The translations under genes were made by a program, and so were the position numbers. From positions 18,358,501 through 18,422,500 of the forward strand of contig CM027385.1 in the NCBI GenBank assembly GCA_015680905.1: 64,000 bases of DNA, given 5' to 3'. The stretch's first letter is position 1, and the number at the start of each line of letters is the position of its first letter. Positions 33,986 through 46,043 of this stretch are shown one piece after another. Below the pieces are notes generated by a model. It worked only from the letters and a program-made list of their open reading frames with translations. It had not been told where the DNA came from and did no database searches. The stretch comes from Coptis chinensis (Eukaryota; Streptophyta; Magnoliopsida; Ranunculales; Ranunculaceae).

Positions 33986-36524
33986 CACTAGTATAGAAAA
34001 GGGTTTTTGTGATTGTTTTTAAAGATTTTTTGTGATTGTCATATCCATAAATGTGACAAATGGTTTTTTCTAGGGTGTGGAGTATTATTTGTGACTGGTC
34101 TTCAAAAAAAATTACATATTCTTAGACTTTATGTGACAGTCCTGAAGACCCAGGTACTTTTGGCTCCCCCAACTGCAGGAGCCCACTAAGTAAAAGTAGT
34201 TAGAATCCCAGGGCTCGGTTTCCCCCTTCTTCTAACACCTCCAGAAACACTTCCAGGTACGTGCCTCTACAAAAAAAAATGCTCGATCTCCCTCGACTCT
34301 CTCTCTTAACGACTTGGGCCGTTAGGTTTCCAATAACTATGTCAAAGTCCTTAATTAGTGTTCATTGGCTCTTCCTTCTCATCTCTCTCTTCGATTTTGA
34401 ACTAAAACGTTTTCGTATTTTGAGTTCTACGTGATTTTTCTTTCGGGAACAGGTGAATTTCGATCGATTTTGCTTAGGATTTTTACGTGTTCACACCTAT
34501 TCTACCTCTCAGACAACAATATCCCCTTAAATCGATCAAGGTATGGGTTCTCATCTGATTTTGTTAGGAAATTCACAATTCTCTTATAATAGTTAGTTAA
34601 ATTATCAAAGAGGGCTAAATCTTATAGATCAGTCATGATTAGCTATCTCGTTAGTAACTAGATCCAGTCATGGTTCAGTTCTCAATTCTTTTAATTGATC
34701 GTTTGTTCTTGATTCTACTTTCCCAAGTTTCTTTCCATAGATTGTTAATTCATTTATGATTTGATATCCTTGGCAGAATAAAGATCAATTGCTTTGAGTG
34801 AGGTGTTAAAGCTACCGTCTATCTTGGTCAGGTCTGTTCAAATTTTTGCTCCTCCTTTTAGTCTTTTGGTTTCTTTTCATTTGTGTGTCTGCACGCATGT
34901 TAGCTTGTGAATCATTTGACTATGTAATGGATTAAGGGATAGTGGGTGCTTTCATATTAACTTTAGGCATGGTCAGTGATAATTTCTTCTTAAATAATCA
35001 AGCAACATTGAGATGTAATGTAAATTGCTGACAAAAACTTGGATATCTCTTACTTACCGAATTCTCAAGTGCTATAACTTAGTTTGCCGGTATAATTTTT
35101 TTTTCTTCTATGTCCATTTATTTGCATTTTTTTTGGGAACAATCAACCTTCTAATTCTTGCAGAAAGTGACAAGCTATGCATGTATGAGGTAAAATTACT
35201 TATTTGTTGTATTCATGTTTTGTCGTTTGTCGTGGTTTGCTACTAAAGGTCTTTGTTTGTTGATAAACGGTTGATTCAAAATTATATTTGTTTTAATTGT
35301 GCGACGACTGAACATTTTTTCTCTTCTGTGCTAAAGGTTTGGAACTTGTTAAAGTACTATCAGGTTCCTTTAGCACCTTCTGTTGTGCAATGGCTACTGC
35401 TCAAGCTATTGTTGCTACTCAAGCACTTCAAGCTCACTGATGTTCAGATGTTGCAAGCACATAACCAAGCGACAAAAGACACATTTGGTATGGCTTTTGT
35501 AGATGGTAGTTGTGATGGCACACTGTGGGCTATTGTTGCACACCGTGTTTAGTACTTGGCAAGGTTTCATCTTTGTTCCATGGTTAATTAAGGATCCCCT
35601 CTTGCCCAAATTTTACAAATGTTACTATCTGACTTTGTACAACCCTATTTTCTTATTCACTAAATATTAGAAGCAATTATTATATGGATTTTATTTTTTT
35701 TTGCAATTCTCTTTACTGGTATAATCATTAAAGACAGGTAAATGATTTTTTTGTCATTCAATTTATCTTTAGCATTTTTAAGATTTGGTGGGATCAACAA
35801 TGGTTGCTAGGTATTCGATAAAGATGGCCTAGTACTGTAGTATGGTAGCTTCCCAAGCCTTGTTTTGATCTTTTAATTCATTAGTTTTTATTTTTTATTT
35901 CTTATATTTTTAACTTTTGTAGATCAAGAAACTTTCTGGCCAGCAAGAAGACTTCCACCTTGGATATATGTCAAAGGTCATAGTTTGTTTGGTGTCTCTA
36001 AGAATGTCTTTCAAACTATGATAAAGACTAATCACGAGTGTTTGACGTGAATGTGACTTGGTCATAATTCTTTCTTAATCCATTAATTTGTATATTATTA
36101 AGTACTTATTGATTACCTAAGTCTTATGTCTATTTTTTCTATTGGAATGTTCAATGGAGTTAGCATTTATGAATGCTATTTGAATTTTAATGGATTATAT
36201 TTTAGCTGTATATTTGTTGCAGGTCCAATTCAATGTGAAATGTCTGTTTTCAAATATATATAGGTTTTTTTTTTGAAAATAATTATAACATTTATCACGG
36301 TTTTGCCAGAACTGTCACAAAAGATATGTTTTTTTTGTGACTACCTTTTAGTATTTGCTACTTTTTTATGTGGTGGATATAGGCTTCTCTGGAGGAAATA
36401 TTTGTGACGGTTTTGGGGAAAACAAATGACCCACACTTGGTCACCGTTTTGAAAAAAAAAACGGTCACAAAAGACTTTTTGTCACTGTTTTAACAGTGAC
36501 ATAAAGGTTTTTTTTGTTGTAGTG
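33986..36524 (+). mobile_element. CACTA element without transposase (2539 bp)
   Basis: Left end CACTAGTATAG, right end GTTGTAGTG (reverse complement CACTACAAC), and an exact 3 bp duplication TTG (33983-33985, 36525-36527). Subterminal repeats TTTTTGTGAC / GTCACAAAA are frequent at 33995-34140 and 36290-36510. There is no transposase. The interior (about 34150-35960) looks like a gene scrap: a CT-rich leader at 34200-34330 and several short stretches with AG and GT borders. The gene was not recognised. Confidence 0.88.
34200..35970 (+). other. Exon-like segments inside the CACTA element, gene not recognised
   Basis: Possible exons with splice-like borders: one ending near 34541 (AAATCGATCAAG|GTATGG), one at about 34775-34831 (GGCAG|AATAAAG ... 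GGTCAG|GTCTG), a short one near 35161-35189 (TTGCAG|AAAGTG ... ATGAG|GTAAAA), and one near 35360-35487. Longest conceptual reading VVQWLLLKLLLLLKHFKLTD has no family resemblance that I can name. It may be a captured host-gene 5' region; this rests only on splice-like signals. Confidence 0.35.
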
Positions 36525-36527
36525 TTG

Positions 36528-36750
36528 AATTGGAAACCATTGTAATACGCTTTGATGAGGCCTATTTCAGGGAATCCAGGAGTGTTGTTGCTGGAGCTCT
36601 AACATGGTACAATGAAGTTATTCTAGGGGGGGTAGCCATAAGAAGATTCTAAGCAAGAGATACAGAGGAGGCATAAATGGTGGCCATGGATGTGGCTGCC
36701 AAGTTAGCTAGGAGTACTGGAGAGAGCTCGTTTTTGTTTGAGGGTGACTG
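36528..36750 (+). pseudogene. LINE RNase H domain, first part
   Basis: Contains GALTWYNEVILGGVAIRRF, then EAxMVAMDVAAKLARSTGES and FLFEGDCD, the E-A-x-A ... E-x-D-S pattern of L1-type RNase H. Interrupted by the solo LTR; resumes at 37098. Confidence 0.75.
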
Positions 36751-37097
36751 TGATATGTACGTGTATTAGTGTGTTAATAAGGGTAGTTGCTGGATTTGAG
36801 TAGGTATATAGTTCCTATTATCTAGGCATTTTGTGCAACTAACTATCAGTAGTAGATGTTGTGTGTAGATAGTTTATGTTATGGTATAGTGGAGAAGTAG
36901 GTGGTTCTTATGGTTATGTACATGGGTAGTTTCTATATATTGTAATTGAGTCTCACAAGACAGGAGAATGAAAATTGATTGAGTGTTTGCACAATTGTGT
37001 GAATAGGAGGTCATTGGTTCCTCGATAAACCATACCGGAGGTTTGGGTTTCCTCGAATTAGCTCAATATTTATCATCGACTATCGTTGATCGTAACA
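36751..37097. mobile_element. Solo LTR (347 bp) in LINE RNase H
   Basis: Starts TGATATGTACG and ends GATCGTAACA, with an exact 5 bp duplication GACTG (36746-36750, 37098-37102). It contains a TATA-like TCTATATATTG near 36931. RNase H coding continues in frame across the site (GDCD, then CKLVMKDLHLTLEK). No second LTR or interior, hence a recombination remnant; superfamily not determined. Confidence 0.88.
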
Positions 37098-37381
37098 GAC
37101 TGTAAACTAGTTATGAAAGACTTACATCTCACTCTAGAGAAAAATTATCATAATTGGTGTTTAGAACATATTAAAATTATGATAGATGGATTATGTAAGC
37201 CTTTTAAGTATTGTAAGTTTCACTAGATTAACAGGTTGCATAATGGAAAGGCACATGACCTGACTTAATGGGCTATCCATAACCAGGATGTGAGTCTACT
37301 GCTGAAGCACCTGCTAGATTGTAGTATGGTTCCTTTAATGTTTTAATATATATAAGAAATGTGTGTAGTGAACAAAAAAAA
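37098..37381 (+). pseudogene. LINE RNase H C-terminus, 3' UTR and A tail
   Basis: Reads LEKNYHNWCLEHIKIMIDGL and INRLHNGKAHDLT, where N-G-K-A-H-D-L matches the R-x-x-N-x-x-A-H-x-L end of L1 RNase H. Short 3' UTR and A8 tail at 37374-37381, followed by the LINE target duplication. Confidence 0.8.
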
Positions 37382-37382
37382 G

Positions 37383-37706
37383 TTAATACGTAGGTAATAG
37401 TCATTCCAACTTTTCATAAACATCTTGCATGAACATCATGGTTGTACTTGGTACTAATTTTTTGAGACCTAGGTTAAACTACTTAATTTTAAAAATCCTG
37501 TGAGAATCTAGCCTAAAAGCCTCATAAGAGTGAAATATTTGAGTGATGACACAAGTGAGTAGTCAAATCCGACTAGAGAGATCACACGTCCACTTGTTTA
37601 ATCACTACACCATATCCTAAACGAGAATTTAGGCCCTCTTTGGATCGATATAGCTAGGAATTCTAACCTAAAAATTATTTTTTGCTAGTTGCCCCACTAA
37701 AGTTCA
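37383..37706 (+). mobile_element. Athila-like host element, continuation right of the LINE
   Basis: Resumes with the target copy TTAATACGTAGG. Stretches such as GAGTGATGACACAAGTGAG, CACACGTCCACTTGTTTAAT and CTCTTTGGATCGATATA parallel 30230-30370 in the gypsy copy. Ends where the minus-strand gypsy LTR begins at 37707. Confidence 0.65.
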
Positions 37707-38591
37707 TGTACTGTGGTAAGTAAATCAAAGATTGTTGAGGTTCACCATAGATTGTTTGGAAATAAATGGATTGATGGGAGTTGTGAAGGAGAAAAAGTAG
37801 TATTCTTAGCTTTAGGATTTGTTTTTAATGACTCAACTTAAATGAAACAACTTAAATGAAAAAGTTCATGTACTGAATGAACAACTTAAATGAAACAACC
37901 TGATTGATGAAAAGAAAAACTTTGAGTGAAGATTGAAATATAAACTTGAAAAGAAAAAACTTTGAGTGAAGATTAAAACATAAACATGAAAAGAAAAAGA
38001 TTGAATTGAAGAACTAAAAGTAAAAACAAAACTTGAATGTAAATGACTTGAAAATAAATCCTACTCTACTCCTACATGACACTAGAATAAGTCTAGGTGC
38101 ATTCTCTCCTCCTACTTTTAAGTTCTTATACCCGTACTTTTACAAAAGTCTGATTTGCCTTGTCCCTCTACAATCAAGACACCTCACCATGTTGCTTTAT
38201 GCTTTTCCTTTTACCTTTTTCTTTTGCTTTTTCATATCTTCTTGATCAAGCTAAGTTTTGAGCAAGTCTTCTTTAATATCAATGCTATCTATCTCTAGTG
38301 TTCTGAGTTAAGGATGTGACTTTCAGTTCTCTGGTGGTGAGTCATTAACCTTTGACCTTTGACTTTGACTCTGACTTTTTTAGCACTTTTTCATAGTAGC
38401 TTTGAGTCTTCATAATAAGTATTAATAAGGCTCATTTTGGTGTTAAGATGCAACTTTTACGATAAGTGGTATGGAATGCTCTGTAACCTAAAAAAAGCAA
38501 TAAAAGTTAGAAGTTGTGTTTTCATTATGCGTAAGAAGGGCTATAATGCAGTAATGTAAGGGTAATAAAACACATATTTGGGAGCTGATCA
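37707..38591 (-). repeat. 3' LTR of minus-strand gypsy
   Basis: On the minus strand it begins TGATCAGCTCCCAAATATG and closely follows the LTRs at 19030 and 31535. The last 50 bases diverge; an end at CA (37707-37708 read as TG on plus) is the best fit. Confidence 0.8.
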
Positions 38592-38602
38592 CCACCCCCA
38601 AA
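38592..38602 (-). promoter_or_regulatory. Polypurine tract of the minus-strand gypsy
   Basis: CCACCCCCAAA on the plus strand is the reverse complement of the tract at 31524-31534 and abuts the LTR in the same way. Confidence 0.8.
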
Positions 38603-40739
38603 TAGCATTTTGCTTGTCCTTAAGCAAGGATGAGAGAAAAAACTAAGATAAAAAATAAGCGATTTATTATTTATTATACTAATCTTGTTTCGCAGAGTGC
38701 AATTGCATTGACCATATTCAACAAGGCCTTAAACCACTAGGAATTCCCTAGTGGATGAGCTTAAGCTTCATGAGAGTTTTCCAGATAGGGTAATCACAAA
38801 CTTCTTCTATCTAGTACAAAGTGTCTTGTCTCCTTATTTATTCTCAGAAGTCTATATATCGCATTAGTGGGGAATAAGGACAAGCTACTTTGAACGTAGA
38901 ATAACATATGTACAGTAATTTAATAATCTAAAGATAAATATTCAAACATGAGCAATGAAATGCAAAAGCAGAGTCGATTCCAAATTTTTTGGAGAACGTC
39001 CTTAAGGTGGGTTCTCTCAGGGATATATTAGAACACAAACTCTCTGATAGATTTACTTAAGTTTCGTTCTCTCAAATGCAGTGGGAATTGTCATTCCTCA
39101 CATATACGAATGACGTCTAAAGGAAATCGGGGTCGACTGATCACAGTTGTCACTTACTATCACACCATTTTATTCCTAATTGAGCTAGAGGTATTTTATT
39201 AGGAGTTACTGGGCTAGGGTGATGACTTTGAAAGAAAAAAGAAGGGAAAAACAAAATCTGATAAGTTGAGAAATTAAGTCTTCAAGATACTTGTAACTAG
39301 AGAAGAACCTTGTTTTGTTCTTTGCTTCCGAATTGTGATTCATTCTTTAGCCTCTTGGCTTTGTGACTCCATATGATTTTGATTTTTGGGAGTTCTAACT
39401 TTTCTTTTGTTTCTTTTGATATTGACTCATTTTGATTTTGAAATTTTAGGAGATTCGATTTTTGACCCCTTTGATTTTTGGAGCTTTGGTTTTTTATCAA
39501 TATTTCTTTTCTTTTCGGAGCAACTAACTAATTTGATTTTGTACAAGGTTTTCTCTTCTCTTTTTCTGATATCCATCAAATTCTCAACTCGTCAGCTGGG
39601 TAAGCTTTTTATTGTGTGTTGTAAATGGTCAGGGATTTATGGCAAATAATAAAAAGGCTTTTAGAAAATTGTGAAGGTTCAAGAGGTGTAACTAGAGGAA
39701 AAACTATTTTTTTTGGGTTTTTAACGTTTATTTGGCTATATCGATCCAAAAAGGGCCTAAATTTTCTCTTAGGATATGGGGTGGTGATCAAGCAAGTGGA
39801 CGTGTGGTCTTTCTAACCGGACATCCTTTGTGTGATCACTCAATAATCATTCAGATGAGGATTTTGGCTAGATTCTCACAGGATATGGAACTTAATTGTT
39901 CTAACCTTGGTTTCGAAAACTAACTGTTATATACACTTAAATGATTATGCATGACATTCATGAAAAAATGCAAAAACTATTGTACCTATATTAGTCTATG
40001 TTCGTAGAACGAATCCTCACTCTATTGCTATAATGAGACTTCTAGATTTTTTTTCATCATGGAAAAAGGAAACAAGACTTTTAATACTAAACAAAAAAAT
40101 ATTTTTGGTCTTTTAATACACAAACTTCAAATGGATTAAAATATTTTAATACTTTTTAAAGAAAGGAAGAAATATACTACTATATCTAATATAAGAAATG
40201 CCTAGTTTTTGCAAAATGTTACTATACCACCCCCAAATTGAAATATGCTTTGTCCTCAAAGTATGAAGAGATAAGGAAAGAGATTATGATAAAAACATGA
40301 GCAAAAATAGTGATATACCTGTATTATGTTATTTATGATGAAAATATGTCACCCCCAAATAAGTTTGGGGCGTGAGTTATTTGATATAGAACGAGAAATA
40401 CATAATTTATTGTACTAGGGATAATTATTCTATTATGAACTTTTTGAGTTTCTATATTTTTGAAAACATATGTAATGCAGAAAAAAAAAATGGAAAATGT
40501 TGGCATGATGTATTTGTATTAACTTTTACTCATATACCAAATTCCACATATGAAACAAATAAAACAAGCAGACAATATTAAAATTACACTACTAGTTATA
40601 ATTATACATAAGTGCAAAAAAAACAAATTGAAAATAAAACATAAACTATCTATACGGACATTAGGAAGCTGCCTAGTCAGAATCTGTGCGTGACTCATCA
40701 TGACGTCAATAAGATCTTAGGGTGTCTATCACTACGCGG
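38603..40739. other. Long non-coding 3' region of the minus-strand gypsy
   Basis: Inverted counterpart of 29430-31523, with about the same length. No gene seen; short frames here have no conserved partner. Confidence 0.5.
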
Positions 40740-41710
40740 GAGTGCATCTCTAATGCTCTGCAGTGTCCTTGTGACACTGTTATGAAAACGTCGTTGCTCC
40801 TACTGGAAAGACTGTTGCTCCTCTATGTAGGTTTGCTGATCCACTATAATGACTCACTGACCTTGCCTGAGGTGGTGGACGTGCAGGTGCAGAATCCTTT
40901 GGCCCTCATGGAGGAAATGAATTTCGTCCATGGGCTGAGTGAACTGTTGAATGACATCTTTAGTAAAGTAGTCCACTGGCTCGGTTACGCGTGCTTGCTT
41001 GGCGGCTCTAGCGGCTGGTGGATGCTAGAGTTTCTATACGTAGTGGGCATAGATAGGACTTATGGTAGCATCCTTGACCTCCACTAGAGTGTCTGTAGCA
41101 TCGAACCCCCAATGATGCATGATCCTAGTGACCAGCATTGGTAGAGGGGTGGTGGACCTCCTGGGTTTGCAAGGTTGCTCCCAGACGATGGTGGTGATGA
41201 AGAAGTTGTTCTTCTGAAGAACCCATAGGATGTGGAGCATTGCCTTACCAATATCAGAAGGCCTGACTGAGCCTATCAAGTTGAAGGTTGTCCACTGAGA
41301 TACTGCCAACTGATTCCTTTGCAGCGAACTCTGAAATGTGCAGTGTGACGTATGGGTTTTCTACCCTCGAGAAGCATTTCTGCCATCATCACATCGATGG
41401 TCTTGTTGTCTGGGGACTATTTCGTCAGAGTATATACCTTCAGAGGAACCCCCAGAGCCGCATTCACCAGCTCCTTAGTGAGCTCAAATGTGTGGCCATC
41501 CCTAACAACTATGACGCACTCATCCTCCCCTCGTTGCATGTTATTGTAAAATGAAAGAGTGAGAGAGGAAGAATAACTCGCGTCCCAAAAAAAAACAAAG
41601 ACTCCCATTCTCCTCTTCTAATCTCAGCCTTGAAGTGCACTTCAAATAGATTAGAATTGAATAGAGGTTTGAAATTTTGCTCCTGTAAAAGTTTTAGGAC
41701 TCGAGCCAGT
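40740..41710 (-). pseudogene. Second ORF of the minus-strand gypsy
   Basis: Minus-strand pieces at 41608-41417 (FYNNMQRGEDECVIVVRDGH, LTKELVNAALGVPLKVYTL) and 41309-41034 (MAVSQWTTFNLIGSVRPSD, PMLVTRIMHHWGFDATDTLV) match 28309-29223. The start codon of the other copy reads CTG here, and stops and a frameshift separate the pieces. Conservation of the layout in two copies suggests that this ORF is a functional part of the family, with unknown role. Confidence 0.6.
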
Positions 41711-43031
41711 TTGAGTAGGAGTTGATGAAATCGGGGTTTTTAGTTGGAATGAGGGTTGAAAATGGAGCTTACTGTAAAAATTTGGAATGGTGGTGTTTGT
41801 AGGTGGGCGGGCGGTCGCGCGGTGGAAGAGGGTGGATGCGCGTGTGATTAGTGCGGCTAGGGTTTGGGAATTTTGGGGAAGATGAGGGTCGGTCAAGCGG
41901 GTGCATAGCTATAAAAGGTTTTTAGTTGTTTAGAAATTTTATCCCAAGCCTAAATGAAATTAGGTAATTCCGATCATATCCTTAGTGCCTTGACAATTTC
42001 AAAAGCCGATTCGTGCTTCGTTACTGGTCCGATCCTGACCCGTGAGGTACCAAAATGGTCAGAATCAAAAATGTTATACAAAGGTATTGGGTACACTCAC
42101 ATCAAATGGTGGATAAAAAATAGACAAAGGGAAGAAACGAAAAAGAACTTAAAGAAAATATACACAAACAAAAAGAAGGAAAAATTTTAATTAATTTTTT
42201 TGGGTTTTGAATATATTTGAACAAAAATTTTAAAAAGGTTGGTCAGTTTAAGTAAGATTCCCAAGACTTTTTGAAGTTTTTGCAAACTTGAGTCAATCCC
42301 AACTAGATGGTTAGATTACTCTCTTTAGCTGTGGCTGGCACAAAAAAACCTTGAAAACTGAATTTTCACTATATGGTTGAAGACTGAGACAAGTAGGTGT
42401 TTAACAGTTCAAACACCAACCTTCTCTCATAGCGTGTCTCTTACATACGAATGGACTTTTACCCAAACCAGGAATGGTTTTTGGTATATGTGTCCATATC
42501 TTCAGTTGCAGTTCTCTAAGAAGTGTTGCACACGATCATTGAAACTGATCCATCTAGTCATGCTAGGCGGAGGGTTTTTGTTCTTAACAGAAGACAGCTT
42601 TGGAAATTTTTTGAAAGCTTTGAGAAAGAGAGATATTTAGAAGGGGAAAGATTTTGAGAAGAAACGAAGAATTTTTTAAAATTTGTATAAGTTTGAGTCT
42701 TTTGACATTAGATTCTCGAGACAAATAGAGAGGTGGAGGCAAAAGATAGAGTTAAACAGAGAATAATATCACTTTGGGTTACTCTATTTGTTTAATTCTC
42801 ATTTGGAGATGCCTCATTTTTTTATTTATTATTATTATTATTTTTTATATAAGTTGGTTTTCTTAAGCAAAAGCTATCTCTAACCATATAGAGGTTTTGA
42901 CAAAAAGATAAAATTATACGTGAATCCGATATAATTTTGGTTACTCCGGGGTGTATAATTTTAATTTTTATATCCTCTAGTTTTGAAAAGTATGGAGAGA
43001 TATTTTAAGACACTCGTACTCAAAAGCTGTG
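41711..43031. other. Non-coding middle region of the minus-strand gypsy
   Basis: Counterpart of 26750-28308. It contains the inverted partner of the short MSFVKNKNPPP frame near 42480-42590. Nothing else recognised. Confidence 0.4.
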
Positions 43032-43901
43032 TGATAGGGAATTTAACCAACCTAAATAAATAGGCTAATTAACTCCTATTATACTATTTTTACTTGCAAG
43101 TGCACAAAGTCTATTGTAGTAGGTGTGCGAGAACAAGGTCGAACCCACAGGGATTGCTATCTAGGAATAATTGAAATCTAAAGTCTATTTAACCTAATCC
43201 GAATGATGATGGTTGTTGATTAGAAAGTTGTTTAACTACTAATTTAAACTATCTAATAATGAAACTGGAATTACTATGGAAGGAGAGCAGTCTAGGGCTG
43301 TTGAATCCACCTTAAATTGTTATTTGTATTTTTAGAATCAATTCCAATGTTCCATAATTTATACGAGTAGCATGAGGAAAAGGTAACCCTAGCTTTCTCG
43401 ATAATGTGAACGTGATAAATTTTAGTTAGCATGTATCTTCTAGAAATTCAGCACTAATGATCAAACTCAAAAAATTACTTGTCTTCTTACGGCACGAGTA
43501 ATATCCAACTTTGACATTAACAATTAAAACAAGCTTTATCTAATAGCTACAACTGTCGAACTATAATGGATGCCTGACATACAATATGAAAGATAGAGTT
43601 TTACTATTAGACGTGAACTTAGAAAATATGTTTGAACATAAGCATATTGGAAATCATTGAAACTAATCTTAGAACACGAAACAGTAGTCTAAAGCTTCAT
43701 CTAGCCCTTGATAAGATTTACTTACACATAATAATAAAGGTAAAACAAGGTTTAGAAGAACTTATGTCAACGATGGTGATATGTGGCTTGACTTCTTCTT
43801 CTCCAAGTTTCCTTATGCTTCTTCTTCTTCAACTTATACTAATTAACTAGATAATATAATATAAATATGGGCATAAATGTATAGCATTTATGTGCTTATC
43901 A
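43032..43901 (-). mobile_element. Solo LTR (870 bp), TGATAAGC family
   Basis: On the plus strand it starts TGATAGGG and ends GTGCTTATCA, with an exact CTGTG duplication (43027-43031, 43902-43906). Read on the minus strand it begins TGATAAGCACATAAATGC, as does the larger solo LTR at 60138 (TGATAAGCGCATAAATG). Both share an AATCCCTGTGGG-type motif near the distal end. Confidence 0.88.
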
Positions 43902-44505
43902 CTGTGATTCTAAATGCTAATTTTTGAAAACAAATTATAACAGTAATCTTAGGCAACTTTTGTGTCGACTCTTCGGCGAACCCAATCTGAACAGACAGAA
44001 CTTCAACTACGTGAGTTGGGGGATTTACTATGTAAGACATAGAATGTCCTGACTCGTGCAAATAGCTCAGTGATATAGGCGACCCTTAATAAGCAAAACG
44101 GATCTCAAACTGCCCCTAGATTGCGTTTTTCTATGGGTTGGTCTATGTAGAATCCATTGCCCATTTAGTTTTTTGAAAATCACATAACTATTGTTGTATT
44201 GAGAATCTTGCATTAATAGAATGGAGAAAACAATTGTTTTAAAAAAGAAATGTAAAATAAATTTAATAAAAATTGTATACTTGATCCCAGGTTTACACTT
44301 ACTCAAACGACAAGTAAAAAAGTGTTTTAGAAAGAATATGCGAGATATACGTGGACTAAGGCTCTAGCACTTACAACCACACACTCCAAATGGAAGGTCC
44401 AGTTACCTTATTGATGTATTCCTTTCAAAGAAAAATGTGGAACGGAAGGAAAACGGGAAGGAATACATCGTGGAAGAGAGGATTTAACCCTCGTAGATAG
44501 GATAA
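43902..44505. other. Non-coding gypsy sequence left of gag
   Basis: Inverted counterpart of about 26411-27000 in the plus copy, including the tract that follows gag. No gene. Confidence 0.5.
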
Positions 44506-45879
44506 TTATGAAAGAAGTTTTAGCGCTCCAGCTTCGTTCACATCACTTGTTGCTTCAAAGGCTGTGTTTGTTGGTTTAGGATTTGGGATAGCTTGTCCTG
44601 GGAACACACCTTTTTGGGTTTTGTCTTGGGCTAACGAGTTCAGAGATTGTTGCATGGATGCTAAGACTTGAGTTTGTTGTGGCATGACAGATAGCATTAT
44701 TTCGGTGGGCTTATCTATTTGGACACTAGTTGGTGGTATAATTAGAACTAGGTCTCTTTGGTTGTTGATAGGTGGGTTTTGGTAGTTTTGGTTAAAATAG
44801 AATAGAATCAATGTTCTGTTTTGATTGTTATAGGTATATTGTCCTTCTCTGAATGTATTTGGTGGTTTGATGTTGTTATTGAAACCTGGAGGTGGTTAGG
44901 TTTATGGATTATTAGTCCATGCGAAGTTTTTGTGTTGTCTCCATGGTGCATTTGGCATATTAAACGCATAGACTTCTTCTGGTTGAAGTGATGATAGGTT
45001 TGTGATCAAGAGACAGATGGCATCTATATGATTTAAGCTTAAATAGAAATTGCATGGTGAGGTATTTATGTTAATGACAGGATGAGGAGTTTGGTCTTTT
45101 TGTTTGCTTGTCAGGGCATCTATCTTTCTTGTGAGGGTTTCGATTAAAGTTTTGATTTCTGGATCGGATTTCACCTAAAAAATACGACTAGCCTTAGATG
45201 TACTGGGTTAGGCTGTTCTAGAATTATTTTCATTGCCTCAATGGGTGCTCTTTTCAGCTTGGTTTTCAAGAAAGGTTAAAGCTTCGGTTGAACCTCTATC
45301 CAAAAAATTACCATTACTCATGATGTCGAGGGTTACTTTGTATTCTTGGGGAAGACCTTTGAAGAAACATTGGACAAGTGTGGATTTTTTTTGTTTATAG
45401 TGAGGACATGAATGGAGTAGGTAAGAGAATCTATCCCATGCTTCGTAAAATTTCTCACTCAGACTTTATCTGACGAACTATATCTTACTTCTTATCTCTT
45501 CTGTTTTCTTCGGTGAAGAATACTTCTTCATGATGGAGAACACAACCTTTTCCCATGTATCAAAGGAATCGGGCTTCTAAGAAAGAAGCCATGCGTGACT
45601 CTTACCAGCTAGAGTGAAAGCAAACACTCGTAGCTTTACTTGATCGTCGATGACGCACGGATGGTGGAAAGTATTACATACTTCATGTATCCTGCGTAGA
45701 TGTTTGTACGGTAACTCGTGTTCAAACCCGTGAAAGATGGGTAGAATATTGAACACATTTGGTGGAATGCAAAAATCACTCATGAGCGGTGTGAGTCGTA
45801 TACAAGATGGAGGTCCATCTTGCAATGGTGTGTAGAAGTTGGAGAGAGGCTTTTCAACTTGCACAACTTCATCAGCCAT
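44506..45879 (-). pseudogene. gag of the minus-strand gypsy
   Basis: Starts MADEVVQVEKPLSNFYTPLQ and is open for 100 residues through VKLRVFAFTLAGKSHAWLLS, then broken by frameshifts. The knuckle region at 45174-44902 reads CNFYLSLNHIDAIC, with the second Cys replaced by Tyr, while the plus copy is canonical. The Gln-rich C-terminal part (MLSVMPQQTQVLASMQQS) is at 44811-44506. Useful as the better preserved N-terminus for this family. Confidence 0.8.
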
Positions 45880-46043
45880 CTTAGAAGGTGGGGGACGAGA
45901 AATTGGAGATTATCTAAGATGGCGTGCTCTCCTACTCGAGTAAGTTTTATTCTCACTAAACCTTGTAGTGTTGAACGCAGTATCATGCACTTTTAGCAAG
46001 ATAACAAAATTATCCTAACATGTGAAACTAGGCAATGTATGCT

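Larger units (their letters stand above)
13384..37381 (+). mobile_element. Full-length L1-type LINE, split by four later insertions
   Basis: The element is bounded by a 15 bp target duplication, GTTAATACGTAAGTA at 13369-13383 and GTTAATACGTAGGTA at 37382-37396 (14 of 15), and ends in an A8 tail (37374-37381). Removing the gypsy (19030-32367), MITE (32773-33759), CACTA (33986-36524) and solo LTR (36751-37097) leaves about 6.7 kb, normal for a plant L1. The domains run in the right order: ORF1 with DUF4283 and a CCHC knuckle, endonuclease, reverse transcriptase, zf-RVT, RNase H. Each later insertion has its own target duplication, so the order of events is clear. Stops and frameshifts throughout show it is dead. 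Confidence 0.9.
37707..46043 (-). mobile_element. Second copy of the same gypsy family, minus strand, 5' end missing
   Basis: In minus orientation it shows gag (45879 to 44506), the second ORF (about 41710 to 40740), long 3' region, polypurine tract (38592-38602) and 3' LTR (38591 to 37707). Order and spacing match the plus-strand copy. Homology to the plus copy's leader stops at about 46043, where an unrelated LTR begins, so the 5' LTR is missing. The 5 bases next to the 3' LTR (GTTCA, 37702-37706) have no partner in view. A solo LTR lies inside at 43032-43901. Confidence 0.85.

Noticed and set aside
38033..38245. Frames in the LTRs (19370-19570, 31863-32063, 38033-38245) encoding similar MNVNDLKINPTLLLHDTR peptides
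   Set aside because: They are the same LTR segment read in three copies (antisense to the LTR); repetition reflects LTR homology, and no known LTR protein matches.
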